Positions 16,983-24,970 of a DNA stretch of 64,000 nt are shown here, one piece after another. Origin of the DNA: Cryobacterium tepidiphilum (GTDB lineage: Bacteria > Actinomycetota > Actinomycetes > Actinomycetales > Microbacteriaceae); NCBI RefSeq assembly GCF_003716325.1, contig NZ_RDSR01000003.1, forward strand, positions 1 through 64,000, given 5' to 3'. Both the position numbers and the translations under genes were made by a program. The notes beneath the pieces are model-generated. The model had not been told where the DNA came from, searched no databases, and saw nothing but the letters and a program-made list of their open reading frames with translations. How positions within the stretch are numbered: position 1 is the stretch's first letter; every line of letters begins with the position of its first letter.

Positions 16983-17602
16983 CGATTCTCCCGGAGGAGG
17001 GCGGCCCTGGCCCGCTCAAGGGCCGAGGAGATGCGGGCGTCGAGGTAGCCGTCCGGGAACTCGGTGATCGCGTCGCCGCGGCTGAGCGTGGCATCCGCGG
17101 TGAACCGCACGCCGGCGCGGGCGCGCGCCTCGGCATCGATGAGTGCCAGGTCGGCGGGGTGCATGCGCACGACGCGCACGAGGTCGACGTCGACCTCGTG
17201 GAGGGCGCGGGCGAGGGCGGCGCGGGCGCTGCGGGGCTCATCGTCCAGTTCGTAGCCGAGCACCGCCTCGGCCAGGTCGAGGGCGGCCGCAGCCAGGGCG
17301 CCGTGGGCGTCGGCGAGCACCGGGACGGTGCGGTCGTCGAGGGCGCGCGTCGCGGCGGCGAGCACCGCAACGGCCCTCTCGTGCTTGGCGCGCAGCTCCC
17401 CCACCACCGCCTGGTGGTCGGCCTCGAGGCGTCGCACCCGGGCCTCGACCTCGGAGCGGGCCGCGCGGAGGCCGTCCGTGTAGCCGGTGGCGTGGCCGCG
17501 GGCCCGCGCCTGCTCCTCGAACCCGGCGCTCACGTCGTCGCCGAGACGCGGGAAGCTCACTGCCGAAAATGCGGGGCGGGAGGAGGTGGCGTCAGAGAAC
17601 AT
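16979..17602 (-). CDS. fliH: Flagellar export ATPase regulator FliH
   Basis: The 207-aa product has an Ala/Arg-rich central coiled coil (RSEVEARVRRLEADHQAVVGELR) and a C-terminal domain of the FliH/V-ATPase subunit E type (VDVDLVRVVRMHPADLALID). FliH dimers bind FliI and tether it to the C ring. The ATG at 17602 lies inside the end of fliG (11-bp overlap). The family assignment rests on the pattern and on the fliG-fliH-fliI order. Confidence 0.9.
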   Translation of the reverse strand: MFSDATSSRPAFSAVSFPRLGDDVSAGFEEQARARGHATGYTDGLRAARSEVEARVRRLEADHQAVVGELRAKHERAVAVLAAATRALDDRTVPVLADAHGALAAAALDLAEAVLGYELDDEPRSARAALARALHEVDVDLVRVVRMHPADLALIDAEARARAGVRFTADATLSRGDAITEFPDGYLDARISSALERARAALLRENR

Positions 17603-18611
17603 AGTCGTCCTCGTCTCCGCGCAGCACGGTGATGCTGCCCTGCGCTTCGAGGTCGCGGATGGCGCGGACGATCTGCGCACGCGCTTCCTCCACCTGCGAC
17701 ATGCGCACCGGGGGCGCCGATTTGATCTCGTCCTCGAGGATCTCCCGGTTGCGTTCGGACATGTTGGCCCGGATGACCTCGGCGACCGACTCGGTGGTGC
17801 CCTTCATGGCGATCGCGAGCACGGCCGCGTCGATGCCGCGCAGCACCTGCTGCACGTCGCGGCTGTCGAGCTTGACGATGTCGGCGAAGGTGAGCATGCG
17901 CGAGCGCACCTCTTCGGCGAGGTCGGGGTCGCGGGCCTCGAGTCCATCGAGGAGCGCGCGCTCGGTGGCCGCGCTGGCCCGGTTGATGATCTCGACGAGC
18001 GGCTGCACGCCGCCGACCACCTCGGTGGCCTCGCGGGAGGACACGACGGCGCCGGCCCGGATCTTGAGCGTGTCGGCGACCACGCGCACCGCCTCGGGCG
18101 CGGCACTGCCCATGGTGGCGATGCACTGGGCGACGTCGGTGCGCAGGGAGTCATCGAGGCCGCCGAGCACGGCGGAGGCGTGCTCGGGCCGCAGGTGGGC
18201 GAGGATGAGGGCGATGGTCTGCGGCAGTTCGCCGTCGAGGAGGGTCTGGATCTGGCCGGGCTCCGCGGTGTCGAGGAACTCGAACGCCTTGCCCGCCATC
18301 GACGAGGCCACCCGGTTCATCACGCCGGCGGCCTTCTCGGCGCCGAAGGAGGCCTCGAGCAGTCCGACGGCGAAGTCGCGGCCCCCGCGGGCGCCGCGCG
18401 CCCCGCGGACGGTGAGGCTGTGGAATTCTTCGAGGGCGCTCTCGGCCACGGATGCGTCGACGCGGCGCAGGCGCACGATCTCGGCGGCGATCTCCTCGGC
18501 CTCGACCTCGCTGAACTGCTTCATGACCTGCGCGGCGCGCTGCTGGTCCATGTTCATCAGGACGATGGCGGCCTTCTGGGTTCCGCTGAGTGCGGTCAGT
18601 ACCTCGCTCAT
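17592..18611 (-). CDS. fliG: Flagellar motor switch protein FliG
   Basis: A 339-aa FliG of normal length: N-terminal FliF-binding domain (LSGTQKAAIVLMNMDQQRAAQVMKQ), central domain, and C-terminal torque domain (FADIVKLDSRDVQQVLRGID, then MSERNREILEDEI) with the charged residues that contact MotA. FliG joins the MS ring to the C ring. Its ATG overlaps the fliF stop by 4 bp. Confidence 0.97.
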   Translation of the reverse strand: MSEVLTALSGTQKAAIVLMNMDQQRAAQVMKQFSEVEAEEIAAEIVRLRRVDASVAESALEEFHSLTVRGARGARGGRDFAVGLLEASFGAEKAAGVMNRVASSMAGKAFEFLDTAEPGQIQTLLDGELPQTIALILAHLRPEHASAVLGGLDDSLRTDVAQCIATMGSAAPEAVRVVADTLKIRAGAVVSSREATEVVGGVQPLVEIINRASAATERALLDGLEARDPDLAEEVRSRMLTFADIVKLDSRDVQQVLRGIDAAVLAIAMKGTTESVAEVIRANMSERNREILEDEIKSAPPVRMSQVEEARAQIVRAIRDLEAQGSITVLRGDEDDYVL

Positions 18612-20215
18612 ACCGGCTGCCTGTCATCCATGAGGCCGCGGAGGAAGTCGGCGGCCTTCTGCGGGTCGCGCCCGGCGAGGGAGTCGATCTCGGCGCGCCG
18701 GCGGCTGGCCTCGGCGGTCGCGCCGTCGGGGGGCTCGGGGGCCGGCGGCGGGGCGATCAAGAGCGGAACGGTGGGCGCTTCGAGCCCGGCCGGCATGGCG
18801 GTGCCCTCGAGCGCGGCGGGCGCCTCGGAGAGCTCACCGAGTTCGATCGACTCGCGGGTCTGCCTGCGGGAACGCCGGGCGTAGAGGATGAGCCCGAGCA
18901 CGAAGGTGATCACGGCTCCGCCGACGATGATGGCCAGGCGCACGATCGCGGCAAACCGCTCGGCCGCGGCCTGCTGCTCGGCCTGGGCCAGCGCATCCGC
19001 TGCCGCCTTGGCGCCCGCGCTGTTGAAGCTCACGCTCGCCACCGTGACGGCGTCACCACGGGTGGTGTCGATTCCGGCGGCGGCGGTCACGAGGTTGGTG
19101 ATGTCGTTCACGTTCACGCCCGAGGTGGCGTCGGCGTTCAGCGCGACCGAGACGGTCTGCCGGGTGACGGCGCCGGCCGGGATCGTGCGCTCCTCGGTGA
19201 CCTTGTTGAGCGCGTTGTTTCGCGTGGTGTCCTCGGAGGTGAAGGTGCCGTCCTTGCCATCGGTCCCGGCGGGCACGGCGATGTTGTCGGGCCCGAGCAC
19301 GCCGGCCTGGGATCCGCCGGCACCCGTGTACGTCTCCTTCTTCACGGCCTCGTTCAGGGCGGGTGCCTGCGTCGGCGAGGTGTAGGTCTCGGAGGTCTGC
19401 TGCGCGGACTCGCGGCTCATGTCGGCGGCGACCACGACCGTGGAGTTGCCGGGGCCGACCACCTTGTCGAGCATGGTCTGCACGGCGGTGCGCACCCGGC
19501 TCTCGTAGTCGGAGGCCTGCTTGTCGGCGGAGCCGGTGGCGCCGACGCCGACGGCGGAGAGCACGACGCCCTGCGCGTCGATGACGGCGACGTCGGTGGG
19601 CGCCATGTTCTCGATCGACGCGGAGGTGAGGTGCACGATCGCCTGCACCTGGTCGCTGGAGAGGGTGACGCCGTTCTGCGTCTCAACGAAAACGGATGCC
19701 GTCGGGTCTTTCTTGGTGGAGACGAAGACGGTCTCCTCGGGGATCGCCAGCCGCACCGAGGCCGTCTTCACGCCCTTCATGGCCTCGATGGTGGAGGCGA
19801 GTTCCCCTTCGAGTGCCCGCTTGTAGGTCACCGACTGCTGGAACTCCGACGCCGTGACGCCCATCTTGTCGAGGAGGGAGTATCCGCCGGTCGAGGAGGA
19901 GGGCAGGCCGGCGGCGGCCGCCTTCAGGCGCTCGTCGTAGACGTTGTCCTTGGGCACGAGGATCGTCGCGCCGCCGTTGCTCAGCTGGTAGGGGATGCCG
20001 TCGGTGTTGAGCTGGTCGACGATGGAACTGGCATCCGTTGCGCTGAGCCCGGAGAACAGCGGCGTGTACGACGGTTTCGTCGCCCACATGGTCAGTGCCG
20101 CGACGCCGAGGACGAGCACGGCGACGCCGATGATCGCGACCGTGCGCTGCGCGAGGGTGAACTCGCGCAGCGTGGCGGCGAAGCGGCGGAACGCCGAGGA
20201 GACCTGGGTGGGCAT
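18608..20215 (-). CDS. fliF: Flagellar MS-ring protein FliF
   Basis: A 535-aa protein with two membrane segments, one near residue 30 (VAIIGVAVLVLGVAALTMW) and one near residue 440 (LAIIVGGAVITFVLGLILYA), flanking the periplasmic ring-building domains (SGLSATDASSIVDQLNTDGIPYQL). The C-terminal cytoplasmic tail binds FliG. FliF forms the MS ring on which the basal body is built. It overlaps fliE by 1 bp and fliG by 4 bp. Confidence 0.97.
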   Translation of the reverse strand: MPTQVSSAFRRFAATLREFTLAQRTVAIIGVAVLVLGVAALTMWATKPSYTPLFSGLSATDASSIVDQLNTDGIPYQLSNGGATILVPKDNVYDERLKAAAAGLPSSSTGGYSLLDKMGVTASEFQQSVTYKRALEGELASTIEAMKGVKTASVRLAIPEETVFVSTKKDPTASVFVETQNGVTLSSDQVQAIVHLTSASIENMAPTDVAVIDAQGVVLSAVGVGATGSADKQASDYESRVRTAVQTMLDKVVGPGNSTVVVAADMSRESAQQTSETYTSPTQAPALNEAVKKETYTGAGGSQAGVLGPDNIAVPAGTDGKDGTFTSEDTTRNNALNKVTEERTIPAGAVTRQTVSVALNADATSGVNVNDITNLVTAAAGIDTTRGDAVTVASVSFNSAGAKAAADALAQAEQQAAAERFAAIVRLAIIVGGAVITFVLGLILYARRSRRQTRESIELGELSEAPAALEGTAMPAGLEAPTVPLLIAPPPAPEPPDGATAEASRRRAEIDSLAGRDPQKAADFLRGLMDDRQPV

Positions 20216-20514
20216 CAGGCCTGCATTCGCATGATCTCGTTGAACGCGTCGACGCCCTTGTTGCGCACGGCGGCCACGAGTTCGAGGGTGACCTGGGCCC
20301 GGCTCGCGGCGATGGTGGCGGCGTGGATGTCGGTCAGGTCACCGGTCACGGCCGCGACGGCGAGCTGGTTCGAGGTGGACTCGAGCTGCTGCAGCCCGTC
20401 GACGGCGCCACCGAGGCTCGCGCCGAAAGCCGACCCGTCGGTGGACGGGACGGCCTTCGAGGAGATGTCGGTCGCGCTGACAGCCGGCAGGGAGCCGATG
20501 GCGGGGATGGGCAT
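20215..20514 (-). CDS. fliE: MS-ring/rod junction protein FliE
   Basis: A 99-aa protein with the FliE pattern: a variable N-terminus, then SFGASLGGAVDGLQQLESTSNQLAVAAVTGDLTDIHAATIA and the conserved VTLELVAAVRNKGVDAFNEIMRM C-terminus. FliE links the MS ring to the rod. It lies between flgC and fliF with 1-bp overlaps, as in most Gram-positive flgB operons. Confidence 0.95.
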   Translation of the reverse strand: MPIPAIGSLPAVSATDISSKAVPSTDGSAFGASLGGAVDGLQQLESTSNQLAVAAVTGDLTDIHAATIAASRAQVTLELVAAVRNKGVDAFNEIMRMQA

Positions 20515-20906
20515 CAGTTGCGTCCGATCTGCAGGGCGGCCTCGTACGCGGTCTTCGCGCGGTCCACGACGGCGGCGTTAGCCTGGTAGCCGCGCTGCGC
20601 CATGATCAGCTCGCCCATCTGCTCGGCCATGTCGATGTCCGGGTAGCGCACGTAGCCCTCCGCGTCGGCCAGCGGATGGTCGGGCGAGTAGACGAGGCGG
20701 CCTTCGGCGTCGCCCAGCGCGGCTCCCGCCACGTAGGCGCCGCTCACGCCCTCCCCCGCCTGGGCGAGAACATAGCGGGCCTGGAAGGCGTTGCCGCTCG
20801 TGGGCGAGGCGTTGTTGGCGTTGGCGAGGTTGTCGGAGACGGCGTCCAGCCACTTGCGGTGCAGGGTGAGGCCGGTGGAGGCGATCCCGATCGCGTCGAA
20901 CGTCAT
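20514..20906 (-). CDS. flgC: Flagellar basal-body rod protein FlgC
   Basis: A 130-aa rod protein with the family N-terminus (IGIASTGLTLHRKWLDAVSDNLANANN) and the FlgC-type C-terminus (ADAEGYVRYPDIDMAEQMGELIMAQRGYQANAAVVDRAK). FlgC is a proximal rod subunit with FlgB. It overlaps flgB and fliE by 1 bp each. Confidence 0.95.
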   Translation of the reverse strand: MTFDAIGIASTGLTLHRKWLDAVSDNLANANNASPTSGNAFQARYVLAQAGEGVSGAYVAGAALGDAEGRLVYSPDHPLADAEGYVRYPDIDMAEQMGELIMAQRGYQANAAVVDRAKTAYEAALQIGRN

Positions 20907-21247
20907 CAGTTGGTCCTGAGCGCGGCGCGCATGAAGGAGAACTGGTGGTTGGCTGCCTGGCTCGCGAACTGGTACCGCAGCACCGTGTCGATGTTCGAGA
21001 GCGTCTCGGTGTCGAGGTTGACGTTGTTGCCGTTGGTGTTGGTCGGCTCGAGGGAGGTGGCGGTCGTCGGCGTCGCCTGCCCGTCCCCCGCGGCGACCGA
21101 CGCGGCCAGGGCGTCTTCGAAGGCCACCCGCTTCGCGTGGTAGTCGGGCGTGTTGACGTTGGCGATGTTGTTGGCGATGGTGCGCTGGCGGAGCGCCAGG
21201 CCATCCAGGGCGCTCGAAAGCGCCGTGGCGGTCACGGAATCGAACAC
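20906..21247 (-). CDS. flgB: Flagellar basal-body rod protein FlgB
   Basis: A 113-aa rod protein with the FlgB signature RQRTIANNIANVNTPDYHAKRVAFEDAL and the C-terminal RYQFASQAANHQFSFMRAALR. It starts with GTG and is the first gene of the 12-gene rod, MS-ring, export ATPase and hook operon (flgB to flgE). Directly upstream are two GGA-loop hairpins and a strong sigma-28-type promoter. Confidence 0.95.
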   Translation of the reverse strand: MFDSVTATALSSALDGLALRQRTIANNIANVNTPDYHAKRVAFEDALAASVAAGDGQATPTTATSLEPTNTNGNNVNLDTETLSNIDTVLRYQFASQAANHQFSFMRAALRTN

Positions 21248-21274
21248 GACAAAACCCGCTTCATGTCGAACGAA

Positions 21275-21315
21275 GGCCGGTCCGTGGCCGAGAGGTGCGA
21301 GCGATCCGTGCTCGC
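21275..21315 (-). promoter_or_regulatory. Tandem candidate CsrA hairpins in the flgB leader
   Basis: Two stem-loops follow each other in the ~70-nt leader on the minus strand. GCGAGC-ACGGATC-GCTCGC (21315 to 21297) has a perfect 6-bp stem. GGCC-ACGGACC-GGCC (21289 to 21275) has a 4-bp stem. Both loops read ACGGA(T/C)C, so GGA is presented identically twice. Paired GGA loops are what a CsrA dimer bridges; binding is inferred. Confidence 0.6.
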
Positions 21316-21321
21316 TGTTAG

Positions 21322-21348
21322 CTATCGGCGCTCACTCAGGTTTCGTTA
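21322..21348 (-). promoter_or_regulatory. Sigma-28-type promoter for the flgB operon
   Basis: Minus strand TAAC, 15 nt, GCCGATAG, about 75 bp upstream of the flgB GTG. It is identical in both boxes and in spacing to the fliC promoter. It is unusual because flgB operons are early genes that are normally not sigma-28 dependent. Confidence 0.75.
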
Positions 21349-21377
21349 GACGTGTGCGGGATTTTCTTTTCTCCCGG

Positions 21378-21683
21378 CTATCCGGCGACGTCGAGGTAGA
21401 CGGATGCGGCGGTGTTGCGGAGTGCGGGGATGCTCCGGAGCGCGGTGAGGTGCGCGGCCGTCTCGCGCTTGGCGCTCTCAAGCTCGGCCACCCGCATCCG
21501 CTGTGCGCGGTTCAGGGCCTGCGCGCGTTCGACGAGGGCCTCGGGGATGAGGCCGAGTCCGGCCGGGGGGACCCAGCCCGTCGTCGGCTCCCCCGCCATG
21601 GCGAGGCTGGCCTCGAGCTCATCGAGCACGAGCTCCCACGCCGCCAGGTGGGGTTCAAGGGTGGTCTGCTCAAGCGACGCCAA
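21378..21683 (-). CDS. Small helical protein after fliS, FliT-like by position
   Basis: A 101-aa, mostly alpha-helical protein (LEPHLAAWELVLDELEASLAM, then RAQALNRAQRMRVAELESAKRET) with no motif I can name. It follows fliS with a 14-bp overlap, where many flagellar loci carry the FliD chaperone FliT, so a FliT-like role is plausible but unproven. The start codon is TTG; GGAGG 6 bp upstream strongly supports it. It ends ~30 bp before the flgB promoter. Confidence 0.65.
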   Translation of the reverse strand: MASLEQTTLEPHLAAWELVLDELEASLAMAGEPTTGWVPPAGLGLIPEALVERAQALNRAQRMRVAELESAKRETAAHLTALRSIPALRNTAASVYLDVAG

Positions 21684-22107
21684 GGGTGCCTCCGATGTTC
21701 GTGACCGGCGCCTGCGCGGGCAGCATCGCCGCCGCTTCGTGCCAGGTCTGCCGCAGTGGTTCGAGCAGCGCGATGCTCTCGCGGGTGCGCTCGATGTCGT
21801 GGTGGATGTTGGCGCTGATCATCGCCGTGGACACATAGGTGTAGAGGGCCATCAGGCCTTCGCCGCCGTCCCACGCGTCGACCCTCAGCGTGGAGGAGAG
21901 CTCGGAGACGATGGCCTGCGCGTGCAGCAGGTTCTCGCCGGCGACGGACCAGTTCTCGGCCGACTGCGCGGCTTCGGCCCGGCCGAGGTCGAGCAGCAGG
22001 CGGTCGTAGAGCATCGTGAGCAGGCGCACCGGGGTGGCGGAGAGGATCGCGTCCTGATTGTACTGGGAGCGCTGGGCGTAGGGATTGGTGGTCATCGACA
22101 TCATCAT
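21670..22107 (-). CDS. fliS: Flagellin export chaperone FliS
   Basis: The product (about 145 aa) has the FliS pattern: YAQRSQYNQDAILSATPVRLLTMLYDRLLLDL at the start and GLMALYTYVSTAMISANIHHDIERTRES in the middle. FliS binds the C-terminus of FliC and prevents early polymerisation. The start is ambiguous among three consecutive ATGs (22107, 22104, 22101) and ATG 22095; the first overlaps the fliD stop (TGATG). No Shine-Dalgarno is evident, so coupling to fliD translation is likely. Confidence 0.93.
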   Translation of the reverse strand: MMMSMTTNPYAQRSQYNQDAILSATPVRLLTMLYDRLLLDLGRAEAAQSAENWSVAGENLLHAQAIVSELSSTLRVDAWDGGEGLMALYTYVSTAMISANIHHDIERTRESIALLEPLRQTWHEAAAMLPAQAPVTNIGGTLGVA

Positions 22108-23447
22108 CAATTCGAACTCGGGAGGCTGGCGAGCTGGGAGGAGAGGTAGGACTGTTGCTTGTTGAGGTTGCTGAGCTGCACCTCGAGCGCGGCGTAGGTG
22201 CGCTCGAGGGTGGTGCGGCGGTCGGTGAGGCGCCTGTCCCAGCTGTCCACCTGCGTGCTGAGGTCCTTGACCTCCGACTGCTGGCCGCTGATGACCTGGC
22301 TGAGGGTTCCGTCGTACTTGTCCGAGATGCCGGTCGCGGCGTCCGAGACCCGGGAGGCGATCTCCTGCAGCGCCGCCTTGGTCGCGACGGGGTCCTTGGC
22401 CAGCGCTGCCTTGAACGCGTCCTGGTCGAAGTCGATGGAGCCCGACTTGTTGATGCTGATCCCGTACTCCGACGGCGAGATGCCGTCGACGGGGAGCGTG
22501 GCGGCGGAGAGCAGGCTCTCGTTCACGTCGCGCACGGTGCTGTCGCTCGTGAAGACGCCGCCCTTGACGCTGGTGGTGCCCGAGGAGTCCGTGTTGGTCG
22601 TGACGGCAGACTTGCTCGCGATCTCCGAGAAGATGCCGTTGAGTGACGCCACGAGGTCGGAAGCGCTCTTGGAGATGGCGTTGTCGTCGCGCTTCACGGT
22701 GATGCTGACCGGGTCGATGGAGACGGCGGAGACGGTCAGCGACACCCCGGGGAGCAGGTCGGTGAACGTGTTGCTCGTGGAGGTGATGGTCTGGGCCGCG
22801 GGGGTGCCGGCCCAGATCGTGATCGAGGCGTCCTGCGCGGCCTGGATCGGGGTGGTGGCCAGCGGCGTCGCCGTGCCGCTCCCCTGGTACAGCGTGAACG
22901 CACCGTCGGCGCCGATGGTGTTCGAGGTGAACTGGAGACGGTAGTTGCCGCCGCCGATCGAGACCTTCGTGGCGGTGATGCCGGCATCCGACGTGTTGAT
23001 CGCCGAGACCATGTCGTCGAGCGAGGTCGATGCGGCGGTGATCTCGTGGAGGGTGCCGTCGCTGCTCTCGACCGTGAGCACGGGAGGCGACGCGGGCCAC
23101 TGCGTCATCGACGCCGAGACCGACTTCTGCGCGTAGGCGAGCTGGTCGACGGTGACGTCGAGCTGGCCGGGGGCGGCGGCGGAGGTTGCGGTCGCCGTGA
23201 CATCCGAGGAGCTGCTGGTGGCGGAGTAGAGGTCGAGGGCCGCGGGCGCGGCGGTCTTGCCGGCGAGGTCGGCGAGGGACGCGACCTTCGTGTTGAGCCC
23301 CTGCAGGGCGGTGACGAGGGTCTGCGCCTCGGAGACCTTGTTCTTGAGAAGGGTCTGCGGGACGGCCTCGACCTGCATGAGGGAGTTGATGAGCGCCGTG
23401 GTGTCGAGGCCACTGACGAGACCGTCGATGGCGAGAGTCGATCCCAT
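22107..23447 (-). CDS. fliD: Flagellar filament cap protein FliD
   Basis: A 446-aa HAP2/FliD: N-terminal coiled segment (SGLDTTALINSLMQVEAVPQTLLKNKVSEAQTL), central FLAgellin-hook-like region (TNTFTDLLPGVSLTVSAVS) and C-terminal coiled coil (VDSWDRRLTDRRTTLERTYAALEVQLSNLNKQQSYLSSQL). FliD caps the filament tip and places flagellin. GGAGGA upstream supports the ATG. A strong hairpin separates it from fliC, so it may be expressed at a lower level by read-through. Confidence 0.96.
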   Translation of the reverse strand: MGSTLAIDGLVSGLDTTALINSLMQVEAVPQTLLKNKVSEAQTLVTALQGLNTKVASLADLAGKTAAPAALDLYSATSSSSDVTATATSAAAPGQLDVTVDQLAYAQKSVSASMTQWPASPPVLTVESSDGTLHEITAASTSLDDMVSAINTSDAGITATKVSIGGGNYRLQFTSNTIGADGAFTLYQGSGTATPLATTPIQAAQDASITIWAGTPAAQTITSTSNTFTDLLPGVSLTVSAVSIDPVSITVKRDDNAISKSASDLVASLNGIFSEIASKSAVTTNTDSSGTTSVKGGVFTSDSTVRDVNESLLSAATLPVDGISPSEYGISINKSGSIDFDQDAFKAALAKDPVATKAALQEIASRVSDAATGISDKYDGTLSQVISGQQSEVKDLSTQVDSWDRRLTDRRTTLERTYAALEVQLSNLNKQQSYLSSQLASLPSSN

Positions 23448-23490
23448 GGTTCCTCCGAGGTGTCGAACGGATGATGCTGGTTACGAGAAA

Positions 23491-23543
23491 AGCTGGTGGC
23501 GCCGGCGGATGAGGTCCAGTTCATCCGCCGACGGCCACCAGCT
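23491..23543 (-). terminator. Terminator hairpin between fliC and fliD
   Basis: A 22/23-nt near-perfect inverted repeat (arms starting AGCTGGTGGC and ending GCCACCAGCT) with an 8-nt loop, followed on the minus strand by TTTTCTCG. This is a classic intrinsic terminator for the highly expressed flagellin gene. fliD begins ~45 nt beyond it with no recognisable promoter, so partial read-through is likely. Confidence 0.8.
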
Positions 23544-23584
23544 GGTGCTCACCGTCAGGTGCCCGGTGGGCTCAGCCGCTCCGC

Positions 23585-24772
23585 TTAGCGGAGGAGCTGC
23601 AGCACACCCTGGTTGGACTGGTTCGCCTGCGCGAGCATGGCCGTGCCGGCCTGCGACAGGACGTTCGCCCGGGTGAACTTGACCATTTCCTCGGCCATGT
23701 CGGTGTCGCGGATGCGCGACTCGGCAGCGGTGAGGTTCTCCTTCGAGACGCTCAGGCTCTTGATCGCCGACTCGAACCGGTTCTGAGCGGCACCGAGGGT
23801 GGCGCGAGCGGTCGAGATGTTGGTGATCTGCTGGTCGAGGACCTTGATGGCCGCCTGAGCGTTCGCCGCGGTGTCGAACTTGACGCCCGTGACGGTCGCG
23901 CCCGTCGACCCACCGGTGGCAAGGCCCGCTGCCGGAGCGGTCGCGGTGTCGACCGTTCCGCCGTCGAGGGCCGTCACGACGATGCCGGTGCCCGCACCGT
24001 TCGCGTCCTTGGTCACGGAGACCGAGAAGTTGGCGGAGAAGGCGGCGTCCGAACGCAGCGCGGTGGCGTACTCGTCCACGCTCTGGAACCCTGCGGCACT
24101 GCCGTCGGCGGTGTCCGCCAGCGTGCCGGTGGTGACCGAGGTGGTCACGCCGGCGGCCGTGGTGCTCTCGAACGTTGCCGCTGCGGTGGTGAGCGAGGCG
24201 AGCGTGGTGGCGAACGACGAACCGGTCGCCGTGGTCGAGCCGCTGTTGAGCGCGGTGGCGACAGCTGCGACGTTGGCGCCGCTGAGGTCGACCGCGATCT
24301 GGCTGCTGGCGTCGCCGTCGGCGCCGACCTGGAACTTCAGCGACGACTGCGAACCGTCAAGCAGCTGGATGCCGTTGAAGTTCGTGGAGTCGCTGATGCG
24401 GGCCAGCTCGTCGGTGAGGGCCTTGGCCTCGGTGCTGATCGCAGCGCGCGAGTCGGCGTTGTTCGAGTCGTTACCGGCCTGCACGGCGAGGTCGCGCATG
24501 CGGTGCAGGATGGAGTGCACCTCGGTGAGCGAGCCTTCAGCGGTCTGGATGACCGAGATGCCGTCCTGCGCGTTGCGGGCGGCGACGTTCAGGCCGCTGA
24601 CCTGCGAACGCAGTCCCTCCGAGATCGCCAGGCCTGCTGCGTCATCCGCGGCGCGGTTGATGCGGAGGCCGCTGGAAAGCTTCTCCAGCGACTTCGACAG
24701 GTCGTTCTGCGTTCCCGACAGGTTGCGGTACGAGTTGAGCGCCGCAATGTTGGTGTTGATCTGCATACCCAT
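23585..24772 (-). CDS. fliC: Flagellin
   Basis: A 395-aa flagellin: conserved D0/D1 N-terminus (INTNIAALNSYRNLSGTQND, then SSGLRINRAADDAAGLAISE) and C-terminus (AAESRIRDTDMAEEMV, ending QANQSNQGVLQLLR) with a Ser/Thr/Ala-rich variable domain (~residues 170-300). No cysteine is present. GGAGGAA 7 bp before the ATG at 24772 fixes the start; the open frame extends further upstream but is leader. Transcription is from a sigma-28-type promoter and the leader carries two candidate CsrA sites, one over the Shine-Dalgarno. Confidence 0.97.
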   Translation of the reverse strand: MGMQINTNIAALNSYRNLSGTQNDLSKSLEKLSSGLRINRAADDAAGLAISEGLRSQVSGLNVAARNAQDGISVIQTAEGSLTEVHSILHRMRDLAVQAGNDSNNADSRAAISTEAKALTDELARISDSTNFNGIQLLDGSQSSLKFQVGADGDASSQIAVDLSGANVAAVATALNSGSTTATGSSFATTLASLTTAAATFESTTAAGVTTSVTTGTLADTADGSAAGFQSVDEYATALRSDAAFSANFSVSVTKDANGAGTGIVVTALDGGTVDTATAPAAGLATGGSTGATVTGVKFDTAANAQAAIKVLDQQITNISTARATLGAAQNRFESAIKSLSVSKENLTAAESRIRDTDMAEEMVKFTRANVLSQAGTAMLAQANQSNQGVLQLLR

Positions 24773-24780
24773 GGTGAATT

Positions 24781-24821
24781 CCTCCGTGATCTGGGTGTTG
24801 GTGCGCCTACCCATCCGTGGG
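24781..24821 (-). promoter_or_regulatory. Candidate CsrA sites in the fliC leader
   Basis: On the minus strand CCC-ACGGAT-GGG (24821 to 24810) is a short hairpin with GGA in the loop. About 25 nt downstream ACGGAGG (24787 to 24781) contains the Shine-Dalgarno itself. An upstream loop site plus an SD-overlapping site is the arrangement by which CsrA blocks hag translation in Bacillus subtilis. Binding here is inferred. Confidence 0.6.
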
Positions 24822-24834
24822 CCGGCACTGTGAG

Positions 24835-24861
24835 CTATCGGCAGCCGCCGCGCCCCCGTTA
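24835..24861 (-). promoter_or_regulatory. Sigma-28-type promoter for fliC
   Basis: Minus strand TAAC, 15 nt, GCCGATAG, predicting a ~55-nt leader. It agrees with the FliA consensus (TAAA-N15-GCCGATAA) at 3/4 and 7/8 positions. Confidence 0.8.
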
Positions 24862-24888
24862 GGTGTGGGGCCCGTCCATTTCGCCCCG

Positions 24889-24948
24889 CGCGGGTTGAAC
24901 GCCGCTGCGCGGGTTGAATTCAGCCCGCGTAGCGGCGTTCAACCAGCG
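24889..24948. repeat. 60-bp palindromic repeat, copy 1
   Basis: Two 30-nt arms meet at an EcoRI-like GAATTC centre with only three mismatches. Each arm contains CGCGGGTTGAA twice. It lies between the fliA stop and the fliC promoter, so it could end the fliA transcript. A sister copy is at 29371-29430. Confidence 0.85.
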
Positions 24949-24970
24949 AAACTCGGAGTAGTACTGCACG

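Noticed and set aside
23448-23483. TAAC upstream of fliD as a sigma-28 -35 box
   Set aside because: At 15 nt downstream the sequence is GACACCTC, matching GCCGATAG at only two positions.
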